Origin: Balanoglossus misakiensis
Lineage: Eukaryota > Hemichordata
Reading direction: 5' to 3'
Assembly (NCBI GenBank): GCA_040954595.2
Contig: CM082584.2
Span: 4,402,001-4,466,000, forward strand
Length of the DNA stretch: 64,000 nucleotides
Shown here: one piece after another, positions 25,606-37,992 of the stretch
Layout: the number at the start of each line of letters is the position of its first letter
Numbering within the stretch: the stretch's first letter is position 1
Position numbers and translations under genes: made by a program
Notes under the pieces: generated by a model
The model's input: the letters and a program-made list of their open reading frames with translations, nothing else
Databases searched by the model: none
Told to the model about the DNA's origin: nothing

Positions 25606-28600
25606 GACTGATTCTAGCAAATCACAACACAGCATGAGCATGGGGTGTGTTATAATGTACTTTACTAGTAGTAAGCTTCCATTAATGACTCAAACTGTAG
25701 CTACCCGTTAGTATTAAAACTCACTAACTGGTTGGTCAGGCTTTAGTGTTGTTGACACTATTTTAGCAAATATGAAGGAGATGGCATTTTGTTTTTTGTG
25801 GCTTTTGCCTTTTGAATTTCTGTGATTTTCGGTATTTTTGTGATTTGTCTGGGCACAGAAATTGTATGTATGACTGTTAGTTTTTCCGTGGGTACCCAAC
25901 CTTTTGTGACTGCACACAGCCTTGAAATGTGCAACACAACGTTTGAACATGTAGAATAGGTAGTGTTATAAACTGGCCTCTGGTGGGCCCATATTGACTA
26001 GCGGATGTGCTGTTGCAAGGGTATGAGCCATTCCACTTCTGACATGGGTAAAAGTTGGGCTGTTGAAATGTTTACAGAAAACCATACATGCAAGTACATG
26101 CTATGTAATTTTCATTCCAATGTATTGCCAGAAAATAAAAAAAACCTCAATTTTACAATTAAACTCAGACAATTGTTTGATGGTGGTAACAATATCAGCA
26201 ATAATCATGTCCTACAGTGTGTTGATATCAACTCCATGTTGACAGCAGACAGTGTGGGCTGTACATTTGTAGATTCATCAGTTTGAAATTCCATCATAAA
26301 TGTCATCATGGCATTTATAGTTAAGCTTTGATTTTTTAGGTCCCATTTGTATAGGTATATATACCATGGGACCTTATGGGATCGGTTGCATATGTATGTA
26401 TGTATGGATGGATGGATGTATGTCTGTATATCCGTCCACATCAAAAACTTGAAAACCGCTGCGCGTATCACCTCAATATTTGGTGTGTAGGTGCAGGCAG
26501 GGCTGTAGATGGGAGTTTGTTCAAATGAAGGTGTCATTGCCAAAAATTTGTAAATTAGCTGGAAAAATGTGAATTTGAGCAAAACTCAGTAACTCAAGAA
26601 CTACTGGTCAGATTGCTTTGCAAAGTGGTGTGTATTTACTTTATTGGGTTGTTTTAATTAGGCAAGAACTCCCCTCTGTGATTCATATAAACACAGCAAA
26701 TTCCTGAATGATTACGTAACTGGCTAAGTTTTAAAGAGGCCAGCGGTTCTATTTAGTGTATGTACAGTACATATGCCATTGGCAGCTTATGGGTCAGTCA
26801 GTGTTTGCCCATTGATCTCTCGCTATGTGTGTGTGTGTCTGTCTGTCTGTAAATGGCTAGTACTCCGGTGTAGACTTTTTCTTGTGTAATCCCTCAATGG
26901 GACCACCGTGTCCTTGACGCGATTTTTTTATCTCTGGTCTGCAAAGGTCACAGAATCAGCATGACCTGACTGTATAGCGCCCTCTATCGCCATTGCAAAT
27001 TCTCTTGTTTTTCTTGCGGCAAATAAGTGGTGTACTATTCTCAAAATGAGCATACAGTAATGGTGTTTATTTGAATGTTACCATGATCTGAAATAAACTG
27101 CACTGTTGCAACAACTGGTGCAGGAAGTGGATTTTCTGCCTGTGACTTTCATTTCTTGGTTTTCTGAAATTAAACAAAAATAGGGTGCAACAGCCTGTAA
27201 CCCCAATTAGGACAATGATGACATACAAATGTAAATAGATGCGGTGCATTTAATCAAGACAACTCACAAACCAAGTGGCACTCTCAGTACAATATTTTTG
27301 CACCCATTTTCCTTATTTTTAATGTTTCTCTTTGTACTTATGTGATCAAACGTCTTCTCGTGTAAAGAGTATTTTTGTTGATCAGCTTAGTCTGCAAATA
27401 AAATAGTATTTGTCTCAAACAGTACATTATGTCATGTCATGTTATGTTTGTGATGGTGTACTGTGCTGCACTTTATTGTGCTACCATGTTGAGTTGAAAA
27501 TGTACTTTGTACAAGAAGTTATCTGTGCCCATGCATAGCCACAATTTTGAAGTCAGGGTACACCAGACATCACATGCTTGGACACTCTTAAACAAAGGGA
27601 AACTCTCTGACAAAATAAATACTAAAGAACTGTGCTTCTGATAACATGGTTTGAATAGTTAGGCTAAATGGGCAGCTAAAAATTGTGTTTTTAGAATGTG
27701 AGTCTTACTGTAACTGTTATAAGGCCATTCATAACACTTCATATTAAGGTGGTTATGTCATTGTTCTACATTTCTCTCTCTCTCTAGCTAGGTCATCCTT
27801 AAACATATCACAATATTATTGTATTTTTGTGCTAATTCTCCAAATGTGGCTTAGAAAATTTCAAGGTCGGCCTGAAAAAATTAGGACAGACTTGCCTTGT
27901 GTACACTGGTATCCAGGCCAACCATATTGTACATCACCAACTTAGACTGTCGACAGCAACTTGTGCTGTTTCGACCTTTGTTATGCATACTATATAACTG
28001 TGAAGTTATTTTTATACATGTACAGCTGCCACAGGCTTGCACCTTTGCTCTCAACATCCCGCTTATGCTGTGTAAATCATCTATTCTGATGATATAGTGC
28101 CTGCGTTGCAAATTTATTAGACAAAGTAGGCGTGAGCGACTGCTGACAGTCTACAAAACCTGTGCATGACCATGCATTATATTTACCTGCTACGACACCA
28201 GTTTCTGCATGTATAACCGATCCCACGCCAGACACACCAACTTGCTTGGATGCCTCTTCACATTGAATTCTCTCCTGGCATCCCGGTCTCACTCATAGCC
28301 ATAATTTATAGCTGTTAGAAACATAGTGATTGAAATGCAATCACAGCTGGTCTCTGACAAGAACAATTGAATGCTGCCATGGACAGTTGATTTAAATGTT
28401 TAGTGGTAAAACTCGTCAAATAGAGGAATGGACATGTGAACGAAATTAAGACTTGTTCATTTCTTCTCTCTTCGGGAGTAACAGAGCAACATGTGAAAAG
28501 ACTACCAACTGATATGGCCTGAGTAATTTGGCCGCCACGCATCTTCTCATCTGAATTTGTGTGCTCCAAGTTGACCCCTTCATTCCTACATCCGTTAACA

Positions 28601-30365
28601 TGGTATCAACCTGACATTTAGACAGTCAGATGATGCCAAATGGCGGTTGTGAAAGAGATAAAAAAGGGCTGGGTGGACTGAAGTTCATCGTGACACGCAT
28701 TGTTTCCAGGGGCGTGGTAGGAGCAACCTTTGCAATGCGTTCATAAACCAGGCGTGGAAAATTCTTTGATGTCTCTGAAGCCACCTTTCAACGAACAGAC
28801 TCTGTCATCGCCATGCTACCTTCCTAGAGCACTTACCAGGAGAGACTGTTTCAGTCAATTTTGACTCTTCGGTAACTATTTGTATGGAGGCTGATTAAAT
28901 TGGTGCGGCACCGGTTAAATATAAATAACATGTTCAAATTGCAACATACAGCCATAATCGGGCGTCGATGAGATGTTCATGTATATCTATCAGTAAGTTT
29001 ATTTCAATGTATCAATCAAGTTGGAAAATAAAATCATGAAAATAATGCAGAAATAGAGGCTTTAAAGTCAAACTTGAATACTTTTATTAGCAACAACGGT
29101 ACATACATGAGCTTCGCTCAGAAAACAGATAATAACGAAAATTAATCATTTATATATTCAGTGGATTTCAGAATTGCTGTTTGAGTTTGTTATCAATGTC
29201 AAGGTCACACGATGAGTGAAAGTTGGGATTTTTAACATATCATACATTGTGGTAGGCCTACGTGCTCAAATTCGATATGAAACAATTTCCTAAGACAGAA
29301 CATTCGCCCCTATATATATAGTTGTGGGTTCTCAATAATTCAGGTGTTTATTTCTATGGCAACGGTTTTCACCAATACTAAGCTACATGAGATTTTTTTA
29401 AATTGAGATTTTCTGCTTTCAAAAAATATAAGGGTGACTTTGCCCCACTTGCCTCAAATGGTACGACCTGACCATATTTGTGGTCTGGCTCATATGGTAC
29501 ATGAATAACTGAAAACACACAGATGGTTGCCTTGGTAATTACCCATTACCAACAACATCCCTGATAAAAACATAATAATCTTCAAAGAGCAAACATATCA
29601 GGCTATTATGAAACAAGTGTCTGTCTTGAAATCATATAAATATCTTTTGCCGTTCACTAGATAATCAGTTTTATACAGTGTTGTAAATTTTTAAGATTTA
29701 CAGTATGGTTGCTATGACAACAACATTTTAGACAGACGGCTACTTCTGCGACATGTCCACCAAAGATTGTCAGAAAGTTCAGATTTTGAGCTTTCAAAAA
29801 ATGTATGGAGGACTTTGCCGACCAAAATTTACTAATTGTCCAATTTTAGGGGTCTGGCTTGGCGCTAGAATTCTATAATTTGCTCAGTAAATAATTCTTT
29901 AAGGATGAAAGCGCAGAACATAAACTGAAAAACTGCGCACACTCGTCATTTTCCATAGGATTACATTGAGAATAGCTAGAAAACTCACTTCTTCTATAAT
30001 TGTCATTTTCAAGAAATGTTACACAAAGCTCAGTCAAATGATAATAAATTCATTTATCAAATAAAATCGTATGGTCACCGCGCTCTATTTTGAAATAAAC
30101 CTCGTTAAATATTTTGCCCATAGACAAACCATTCGTGAAAACTGCAGACTCAGCATTTTCTTCTGATCAATTATCGACTAAATTCACGCCCTTGTATTTC
30201 GAAAACAAGTGCGGTAACAAACCCCTATATTTTATTACGGATTTTCATTATACAGACAAATGAGAAACCAAAAATCCACAATTGAAAGAAATGACTCACA
30301 GTACAATGTACTTTCAATTTTACTGATCGTACATCCTTATACACGTCAAATGAATATCCTCATTT
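25606..30365. other. No recognisable gene; scattered repeats
   Basis: About 4.8 kb of AT-rich non-coding sequence. It holds a palindrome AGGTCCCAT...ATGGGACCT near 26338-26374, a TATG/GATG microsatellite near 26395-26430, a TG/CTGT run near 26826-26850, and an interspersed repeat near 26888-26925 (see 56290). A pair of diverged repeats occurs at about 29344-29500 and 29702-29865, sharing the pattern AGATTTT..GCTTTCAAAAAAT then GACTTTGCC. Short open frames show no recognisable domain. Confidence 0.6.
28187..28292 (-). other. Possible unassigned exon
   Basis: An open frame encoding CEEASKQVGVSGVGSVIHAE followed by TGVVAG ends at GTAGCAG/GTAAAT, a plausible donor. Composition looks protein-like (Gly, Val, Ala, few Lys/Asn runs), but I do not recognise the family, no clear acceptor or neighbouring exon was found, and it may be chance. 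Confidence 0.2.
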
Positions 30366-32783
30366 TTAGGGGTACTCTACTTTTACAAGTAATCCATACG
30401 GCACAACGGCTCCTCTTTCTTTTGTAGACCACTCGACGTCTGCATTGTCGAAATAAGGGTCAATGGGACGACCCCTTGCGCCAATCGTTTCCGGACCTAC
30501 GGAGTACGAACCCGGTCGGATCCAAACTTGAAAAGCGACCTTTGCGCCGTATTCATGCCCTATGTGTGGTGTCACGCTAAGGAGACAAATCAAAAGTTTA
30601 TTTTTAAATAGAGGATCAAGCCCTTATAAGGTGAAAGCTTTGGGAAATTGCAAAAAATCGAGTGAACATAAGGATATTCTACCAAAAACACCTTAGCATC
30701 ATTGGGGTCACAGTATATACTGCTCTTTTATTCACAATTTTGACCCGATTTTCTCCCAAGACGTAACACAGAGAATTATTGCTGTAGTTGGAAAATTAGT
30801 ACGAGAAAATTGTTTCTACGTGACCAATATGAGTCATAAGGAAGGACAGACTGCATCCGATGGCATCAGGTAGACCCAAACACGACTGACTCACACATGT
30901 GGACGTCGCTCTAAGACATGAATTCATTGAAACTGTAATACATTTATTAGTATGAATTATGATTGGCCGAAATGCTCTATACGTATTACAAGCATCAACA
31001 TGTTCATGAATATGTACATAACTAATTGTTTACCATATTGGACGGGCATATGCATTATGACCAGCATAGTTTATAGTTGGTGATACAAAAATTTGCTTGG
31101 TATCAAAACCACGTGGTTTCCAACCGTCGTTGAAGTGTCCAATCTGTTCGGACGTTTGCTGTCCTCCTAGGGCAACGTCTCCTGTAAAGGAAACAAATGT
31201 CCAACAAGAGCTAGAACATTTCTAGTTTTCACGAATGAACGGCTGCGTATTTCTCCGCTGTGCTCGCTATACATTTACACTACACTAAACTTATTTAGCA
31301 TAAGCCTATATAGCTAATGGGAGTACAATACATTATAATAAATAGGCCTACAATACAATAAATACAATGCATTAAATACAATGCAATGCAATGTAATGCA
31401 GTACAGTACAGTACAGTACAGTACAGTACAGTACAGTACAGTACAGTACAGTACAATACAATACAATACAATACAATACAATACAATACAATACAATACA
31501 ATACAATACAATACAATACAATACAATACAATACAATACAATACAATACAATACAATACAATACAATACAATACAATACAATGACATACCTGGAATAAGA
31601 AATTGTCCATCGTCAAGTATGGGGGCGACTCTATCAAAAGTAGTACCATGATATGCAACGTGCCATATTTTATCTATTTTCAAGCTTTCCAGTTTGTGTT
31701 TCTTTACACTGAAGAAAATAAATTATATATTGATTGATTAAAACAACGAAGATGCAGACACAACGCAGTTTTCATGTGCTTCAAAAGATACGGGAGTGAC
31801 ATGAAAGAAGGGATGTCTGATATGGCCAAAGAGTTAGTTCTACCGTGTCCTGTCATATTTGAAACTTCACAAATTACGGTAACCTTAACTTTATCAAGTG
31901 AAGTAGAGGGTTGAGTAAATGTCAAGTAACTGGATACCTATAATCTTTAAAACAAAATTAAAGAAAATAACTACAAGTAATCGATTTCGTCGAAAAACCT
32001 CATATATAGGGATGGAATACTTAGATGCAAAATATAGTATCGTATTGGTATTAACAACATTTTAACTCTACAATAGAAAAAAATATGTTTAAAATATGTT
32101 ATCTTCCGAACGATGCTAAGTTTAATGTGGAACCACTATTTACTCACTCTAGAGAGAAGCGTGCCCAGCCAACTGGTGGTGCGTACATCGAAGGCGGGTT
32201 TCCCCTTTCATACGTCTGCTCGTCACCTCGTTTCCAATTGCAGGTACTACAGTAACACCGGCTGTGTTGATAATAGTCACTGAAACAAGAATCTGGAAAA
32301 GGGTATACATGTACTATACTGAATTTGAAACTTTGTTATTTCCATTTCACGTATATGTCATTGAAGATCTTTATCACTTTAACGATACATGTATTGCACT
32401 TTAGAAGGCTGACGGGCTTTCTGCCTTCGTAGCTGTTTACTTTGGGAAGAAAATAGTTGTAGAATGGCACTGAAGCCTGTAAATTGCAAGCGGTGTTTAT
32501 CAAAGGCTACGATCGAGAATTTCTTACCAACATTCTCCAATGGTAGGTAGGTAGGTACGTACGTAGCACACGTATGTAATATTTGTACGTACGTATACAA
32601 TGTTTGTTTGACCGTACGACGCGATATTACAAACTGCGCGCCTTTTTACCATCGCCAAAATAAATATGTCTTAATTACTACACCAATGTCGGTGATATGT
32701 ACCTGGTAGGCGCAACAATGACACAACCATGGCACATTTTTCATAGTATCGGCAATTGATTTGGGGAGGAACACCATCTTGTC
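30366..32783 (-). CDS. Cys-rich / YHGT-domain protein, C-terminal five exons
   Basis: Exons on the minus strand: 32783-32703, 32292-32148, 31708-31590, 31181-31034, 30576-30366 (TAA). All junctions are GT-AG and keep one frame (phases 1, 1, 2, 1, 2), giving about 234 residues. The order is: a Cys-rich part (INCRYYEKCAM, then CFSDYYQHSRCYCSTC); the motif YERGNPPSMYAPPVGWARF; WHVAYHGTTFDRVAPIL with LIPGDVALGG; KQIFVSPTINYAGHNAYA; and AKVAFQVWIRPGSYSVGP through DVEWSTKERGAVVPYGLLVK. This looks like a family I have seen in invertebrate proteomes but cannot name. The YHGT, the Tyr in the SPTINYAGH segment and the acidic VEW segment recall the H-Y-E layout of ADP-ribosyltransferase folds; that is inference. 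Further 5' exons probably lie at higher coordinates. Confidence 0.75.
31401..31580. repeat. GTACA/ATACA pentanucleotide microsatellite
   Basis: Eleven GTACA units (31401-31455) pass into 25 ATACA units (31456-31580). The array lies in an intron of the YHGT gene and stops about 10 bp from the splice donor of the exon at 31590. Open frames on either strand here are artefacts of the repeat. Confidence 0.98.
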
Positions 32784-33180
32784 CTAAAACATAATACAAA
32801 TACATGATCTTATATACTTTGATTACTTCGCATTAAGCTTACTAAACGTGATATGGTTTGATTAAATGAAAAAAAAAACAGGCCATAGTCGAATGTTTTA
32901 TAGGAGGCTGTCGCCGGAAGTCCATTTGTGAGACTTATATATATAGCGTTGGTATTGCTAATACAATCCAAGAGGGCCCTGTCCATCGCCTACCGCTCAT
33001 AGAACAAGTGGCGCCATCAAGCATTCTGACCTGGAGAACATGGGGGTTTGTCTGCCCCTCCGTCAATTTACTCCCAGGCTTTTCCATTCGTTTACATCAC
33101 GGATCCTTTTTAGGTATCTCATTAATATATCATTTCTAATCCAAAGACTCTACAGAATCTAGAGTCAAAATATCGTATTC

Positions 33181-33610
33181 TGTTCATGCCCACATTTTGC
33201 AAAGGATTACGATAACATGAAGAGTCTTCTGTAACGTCAAGCTAAATTTGAAAACTTGCCTCTCCCAGGTTCGTATATACGTCGTTCATGCAGCTAAAAT
33301 AAAATTAAAAGTACATTTAATGAGATCCATGTGTATTACGTGCGTGCCTGTCATGAATGCCATATGGCATTTATGCCCACATGTATGTATGAGAATGTGT
33401 AAGTCGCAGCCTACACTGCAAAGTATACGCCATATAAACTCCCATAAATGCCTCGACATGGACAATGTACATCAAGGCTGACAGCAAGATTTTTTGTGTT
33501 TGAAAACGCCATTGATAAACGTGCAAAGAAGACAACAGAAAAACACTTTACTGGACGTACCGTCTGTTGACTGAACTGGGTCACCATGTTTTCCATTTCA
33601 TAATAGTAAG
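33181..33610. repeat. Diverged copy of the large-segment family
   Basis: This stretch shares with the large tandem segments the string GCTAAATTTGAAAACTTGCC, and shares with 36773-37420 the run ATTACGATAACATGAA..AGTCT..TGTAACGT and the later part GAAAACGCCATTGATAAAC. Order is conserved, identity is clearly lower than within the tandem copies. Confidence 0.7.
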
Positions 33611-33648
33611 TCCCGATCGGCTCTGTTAATCAGGAAAAGAAACAACAG

Positions 33649-33800
33649 GGGGGCTGCAAACATGAAAGTTATAAATGGCGGAGTACGTTCCGATCTGCAT
33701 TTTCCCTAGGCGAGCCGTAACAACACAGCCCTGCCACGCAGAGCACAGGGGGCTGCAAACATGAAAGTTATAAATGGCGGAGCTTCTGCATTTTCCCCCA
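33649..33800. repeat. Imperfect tandem duplication
   Basis: GGGGGCTGCAAACATGAAAG plus TTATAAATGGCGGAG occurs at about 33650 and again at about 33750, each followed by TCTGCATTTTCCC, with about 20 bp missing from the second copy. Confidence 0.85.
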
Positions 33801-33828
33801 ATAAACATTACTTGATGAACAGTCAGTG

Positions 33829-33905
33829 CCTTTCACACGTGCCGTCAACTCCGCCTCAGAGGTGGCCCTAGGGCGGCGTTAATTGGTAAGTGCCACGTGT
33901 GAAAA
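33829..33905. repeat. Short inverted repeat with CACGTG ends
   Basis: TTTCACACGTGCC at the left faces GCCACGTGTGAAAA at the right, about 75 bp overall. It may be the remnant of a small Harbinger-type element; a related CACGTGTGAAC lies near 33996. Confidence 0.5.
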
Positions 33906-35110
33906 GGTGAGAGCGGCCCTGCGCCGCACTTTTTCTGGGACGGTGTTGAGGGGTGGGACCTGGGTCGGGGCGCCGCACTAAACAGCGAATCAAATCACGT
34001 GTGAACAGAAACACCGCACTAAACGCCGATCTAAACGCCCTCTACCGACGCGGTTTGTCTCATTAAGCGCTGCATTAAAGGCTTTAAAGGTCCCATGCCA
34101 TGCCCTATACAACCACGCGTAAAATCACTCTTTGGGTCTTGAAGTTAACGTATGTTACTATCTTGCATTGCGTATTACCCTCTGTGCTTAGATAACAGGC
34201 AAGTAAAAGTGACGAGTGGGCGTGTACCCCTAACCCAACTCAGTCGATTTTTTTCGGCTTTTCGAAGTTAAGCCGAAGACTTATCTTGATGTGGACAAAT
34301 AGTCTTTCACACCTTTGTAAATCCTCTGCCTGTAATGTGAGGCAAGGGTTTCCTTTGCTTTGAACACTGTTTATGTAGCTTGCCTTTGTCTGTGGACTTA
34401 ATTACTCATGGACCGCTAATTACACTTTACTGTAAACAGAATGGTACACTACGACATAGTGTACTTGTTTGTCCATATGCAAATACCTTCGCCTGGCTCG
34501 AGTGCGAAGTGGCTCCCTGATCACAGGCATGATAAAAGGGGGCAAATTCCGGCATTCGTGCACATTTTTCGGAACCGACACAATAGGCAATGCATAGACG
34601 GGTACCCTAGGTGAGCTTTAGATGGGGAAAAATGAAAACTTTTCAAAGCATGTCATAAACCCTTTAAGCTGTAACTTTTGGGATAATTTTTATAATTTTT
34701 GTTTCAAACTGCACTACCATTAGTCCATGCAGATGAAGGCAGTGAACTATACACAAGCATTATAAACCCTAAATATGAGTGCATATGCAAGTTTTAACCA
34801 GATAAATAATAAAGCTTTGCCGCAAGCGATTATGGCCGCCACCGTGGGAAAATGCAAGAAACAATGAAAATGTTGCATTTCCGGTTATGAAACTTCATAA
34901 ACAAAACATGATCTCATCCACTTGAGCTCATGGAAGTAAATGTACACCACTGAGACATCAGATTTTCATTTTTCATTGCAATATTGCACTTTTTCTAAAA
35001 TTGCAGGAATTTTCGTTTTTCTTTAATTTTTGGCCATTTTGTCATAAATAAGTGTTGATCTTGATATATTATCGAGAAATATCATGTAATAGACATAATT
35101 AAAAGCATAT

Positions 35111-35622
35111 ATGAGATTATTCAAAACTTTAATTTTTTATCCAGTTGCAGCTCATGTACCTTTAAGCGTTGAGGTTCACTTTACTAAAACAATGGCCGAA
35201 GCAGTGTCTCGACGCAACAATTGGAGTGACGCGGAAATGGCCAAGGCACATACACAGGAATTGCAAAGTCAACCTCCGACGACGATTTTGTAGCATGGAC
35301 TGCAGTCTTCCAATCGCAACCTCCAATGAAAGGTTACCATAAACGGGTATCGGGTCATTCAAATGCCCATGAAATCGGCGCCGACGACGTTTAAAAAGCA
35401 AATTCAAGAGTACCATATACAGTAAACCACGGGAGTGACCGTGAGTAAACACATCACTGGATCCGCCATTGTGACCTTTAGCCACGCTGCTGTGGACGCG
35501 TAGTGGGCGATGACCCCGTCCCTTTTATACACATGTGAATGCAAAACTATTTGAGTCGCTGATAAGAAATGTTTACCAACTTTTATAATCCCAAAAAGGG
35601 CGCCCCAGGCTAACCATGGCAC
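35111..35622. other. Unassigned stretch with short open frames
   Basis: On the plus strand AAAACAATGG starts a 33-codon frame reading MAEAVSRRNNWSDAEMAKAH, with a TAG stop at 35291. On the minus strand a frame rich in Arg overlaps it. Neither has a recognised domain or convincing splice sites. It could be the first exon of a gene or a decayed transposon. Confidence 0.2.
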
Positions 35623-35718
35623 GTTAATGTGTTTATTGTAGGTATATTAACCTGTGAGTGACAAAAAGATTGTTTTCCATATTTATGGACGATAGCATTA
35701 TCCAAATTCTAATTCTAA

Positions 35719-36271
35719 GGGAGCATTCGTTTTTTACAGGGAGGGGGGGGGCGGTGGAAATCGGGGGGGGGGGGGTTTACTTTTACAAAGCAGTTTTTAG
35801 GGGGGGGGACAAATTTTATAATCAAGGGATTATTATATAGGGACTGAAAGGGGGGGACTTGAAAACTTTGACGGCTAAATATTTATTTTGAGTCCACAAA
35901 AATGCAGTTTCGCGTCCTTTATTTTACAAAATTTTCTAATGTGGGAGGGGGACACCCCCTCCCAAACCCACCCCCTTCAATTCTCGGTTTACAATGTCTC
36001 CCAACACAGAATACAAATACTTACAAAATAAAAACAATGTTCAGTTTTACTACCCACTGATGAGGGGAAACATCGGTTTCAAATTCTTTTCATGGGAGCG
36101 CTGTGTCCATGATATAAGTTTAATCCGGTGGATAAACTTTTTTTTTTGGGGGGGGGGGGGGTCACATTTTAGAAAAGTAATTTCCAGGGGGGGGGGGGTT
36201 GCCTTTTACATTTAGTCGGCGACTCAAATTCCACCGCCCCCCCCCCCTCCCTGTAAAAAACGAATGCTCCC
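35719..36271. mobile_element. Harbinger-type MITE with G-rich terminal inverted repeats, 553 bp
   Basis: Left end GGGAGCATTCGTTTTTTACA followed by GGGAGGGG faces a perfect inverted copy at the right end. The element is flanked by TAA on both sides (35716-35718 and 36272-36274), a 3-bp target duplication of the TWA type known for PIF/Harbinger. The interior has several G runs of 8-13 bases and no transposase. Confidence 0.85.
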
Positions 36272-36295
36272 TAACCTTCTTAAAATCGCCTATTA

Positions 36296-36732
36296 GGCCG
36301 TTCACATTACTCAAAAAATGCTAGGACCTTGTGGTACGTGGCCGAGCAAAACAGAAGGTGTGAACGGGTCTGGCCGACCCTTGTCCGGACAATTTTTGTC
36401 CCAGTCGAATGAGAAGGTTCGTGGTCGACTCTGGTCCGACTCTGGTCTCAACCCGGTGTGTGTGGACACGTTTCGTCCGACTCTGGTCCTAGTTGACACC
36501 TTTTACAATGTACATAACAGTGCAGTCTATCGTTTGAATTGACAATGGTGAAAATCGAATAAACAACCAGAAGAGGACCAACAAGGTTCTGCTTTATAAG
36601 GTCAAAGGTTGGCCAGACAACGTTGGCCAGGACGGTGCCAAACAAAATGTGAACAGGAACTAACGATTGGCTTATCTTGTCACAATCATCGGGATTAGTT
36701 TTGCCCGGCCACGGGCCTAGATGTGAACCCTC
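36296..36732. mobile_element. Probable Harbinger-like element with TTCACAT ends
   Basis: Starts GGCCGTTCACATT after TTA and ends ATGTGAACCCTC. The TTCACAT core resembles Harbinger terminal repeats, but the outermost bases and target duplication do not match perfectly. The interior is GGTC/GTCCGACTCTGG-rich. Confidence 0.5.
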
Positions 36733-36772
36733 TATATTATCATAATTTTCTGACTTCCGTTTGGAGTTAAAA

Positions 36773-37790
36773 TGTCGTATTCTGTACATGTACTTACATG
36801 TTGTACAGATTGCGATAACATGAAAAGTCTACTGTAACGTATATCTACATGTGAAAACTTACCTGCAGGAGGTGCGGATCAAGCAAAGGTTTTTAAATGG
36901 CTGGTACCAGGTTATTAACTATAAGAATGTAAAACAAATGTTACCCGGAAGTGGTGCCGGTCTCCCACGTGGTGTTACAGGAGGCGCGGATCGAGGTCTG
37001 CCGTATCCATATAATTCAGGCTGTGGAGGCCATTGCAAAAATAAAATTAAAAATACATTAAATGAAACGCATTTAGGCCACCACAAAATCGCAAACTTGG
37101 TAACGTCACGCTTTCAAATAATTATGATACATACGATTCATCGACCACCCTATCTGTTTGATGAGCGATATTAATTGAGCACTGTGACATTTTCATGCTG
37201 ACAAATCTCATTATGTATGGGAATGTGTAAATCGCAGCCGACATCCTCAATTATTATGTTCTACACCATATACACTCCCATTCATGGTTTGACATGGATG
37301 GTGCACATCCAGGCTGACATCTAAAAGTTTTTCCATATTTGAAAACGCTAGTGGTAAACGATTTTTAAAAGACGTGCGTATGACTATAGTGTAACACTTT
37401 ATTGACATATACCTGTCTTGCCGCGGCAAAATTACGATACCGTGTCATGCGCATGCTCGCCTCTGTTAATCAGGAAAGAAAAAAACAATATTGACAACTT
37501 TGTATATGCTAGTAATCGCTGTCACATACTGCAAGGTTTTAATTAATATTTAATCAGCAAAATTTGGTAATAAAGTTAGTATGTTTATTGTATGTGTATT
37601 TTACTGCGAGTGACAAAAAAGGACCAATTTCTACGGAAATAACGTTTTTCTTCTCTTGAAATCGCGTAATTATCATCTTCAAACTTTTCGTTTTTATCAT
37701 GGTCTTTAAACAGACATGTCGCAATGGATTCGAATTATAGTTACACAGCTTTAAGTCGGAGAATGCGAATTCATAAATTTCGCAATATTT
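36773..37790. repeat. Diverged copy of large segment plus satellite unit
   Basis: Contains, in order, sequence like the large segment (AAAACTTACCTGCAG; TTTTTAAATGGCTGGTACCAGG against TTTTAAATGACTGGTGCCAGG), then sequence like the satellite unit (CTCTGTTAATCAGGAAAG..CAACTTTGTA), then the start of the next segment (CGCAATGGATTCGAATTATA against CACCATTGGTTCGAAATATA). It therefore represents the ancestral single-copy arrangement from which satellite and large segment were amplified. Confidence 0.7.
36945..37020 (-). CDS. Proline-rich exon, copy a (probable upstream exon)
   Basis: A 76-nt open stretch bounded by GGCCTCCACAG and GTAACA, encoding PELYGYGRPRSAPPVTPRGR then PAPLP. It ends in phase 1, the phase required by the exon at 32783-32703, so it would read on into GQDGVPPQ. 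It is probably a low-complexity linker near the N-terminus of the Cys-rich/YHGT protein. The donor GTAACA is weak. Only this frame is open. Confidence 0.5.
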
Positions 37791-37916
37791 GTGCATGTGG
37801 CCAGTAATCCGCTGCCAGAAAATGACGGTCTTCAATACAGAAATTCTACATCAAGCAAATGTTTTTAAATGGCTGGTACCAGGTTATTAACTATAAGAAT
37901 GTCAAACAAATGTTAC

Positions 37917-37992
37917 CCGGAAGTGGTGCCGGTCTCCCACGTGGTGTTACAGGAGGCGCGGATCGAGGTCTGCCGTATCCATATAATTCAGG
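37917..37992 (-). CDS. Proline-rich exon, copy b (tandem duplicate)
   Basis: The 76-nt exon is repeated identically about 970 bp upstream on the minus strand, with the same acceptor and donor and about 190 bp of shared surroundings (36878-37067 against 37850-38038). Because 76 is not a multiple of three, including both copies in one transcript would break the frame. They must be alternatives, or one is inactive. Confidence 0.5.

Larger units (their letters stand above)
32784..35110. other. Intronic or intergenic DNA with small repeats
   Basis: Apart from the repeats listed separately (33181-33610, 33649-33800, 33829-33905), I see no exon. It holds a GGTA/GTAC-rich stretch at 32540-32595 just outside this interval, short Harbinger-like ends with CACGTGTGAA near 33890 and 33996, and AT-rich sequence from 34600 onward. 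Confidence 0.5.

Noticed and set aside
27067-27249. Minus-strand frame with a membrane-like stretch (IIVLIGVTGCCTLFLF)
   Set aside because: Single short frame, no supporting exons or recognisable family; AT-rich DNA often yields hydrophobic frames.
31295-31683. Open frames rich in YCIVL or QYNTI
   Set aside because: Translation of the pentanucleotide microsatellite; only the WHVAYHGT end belongs to a real exon.
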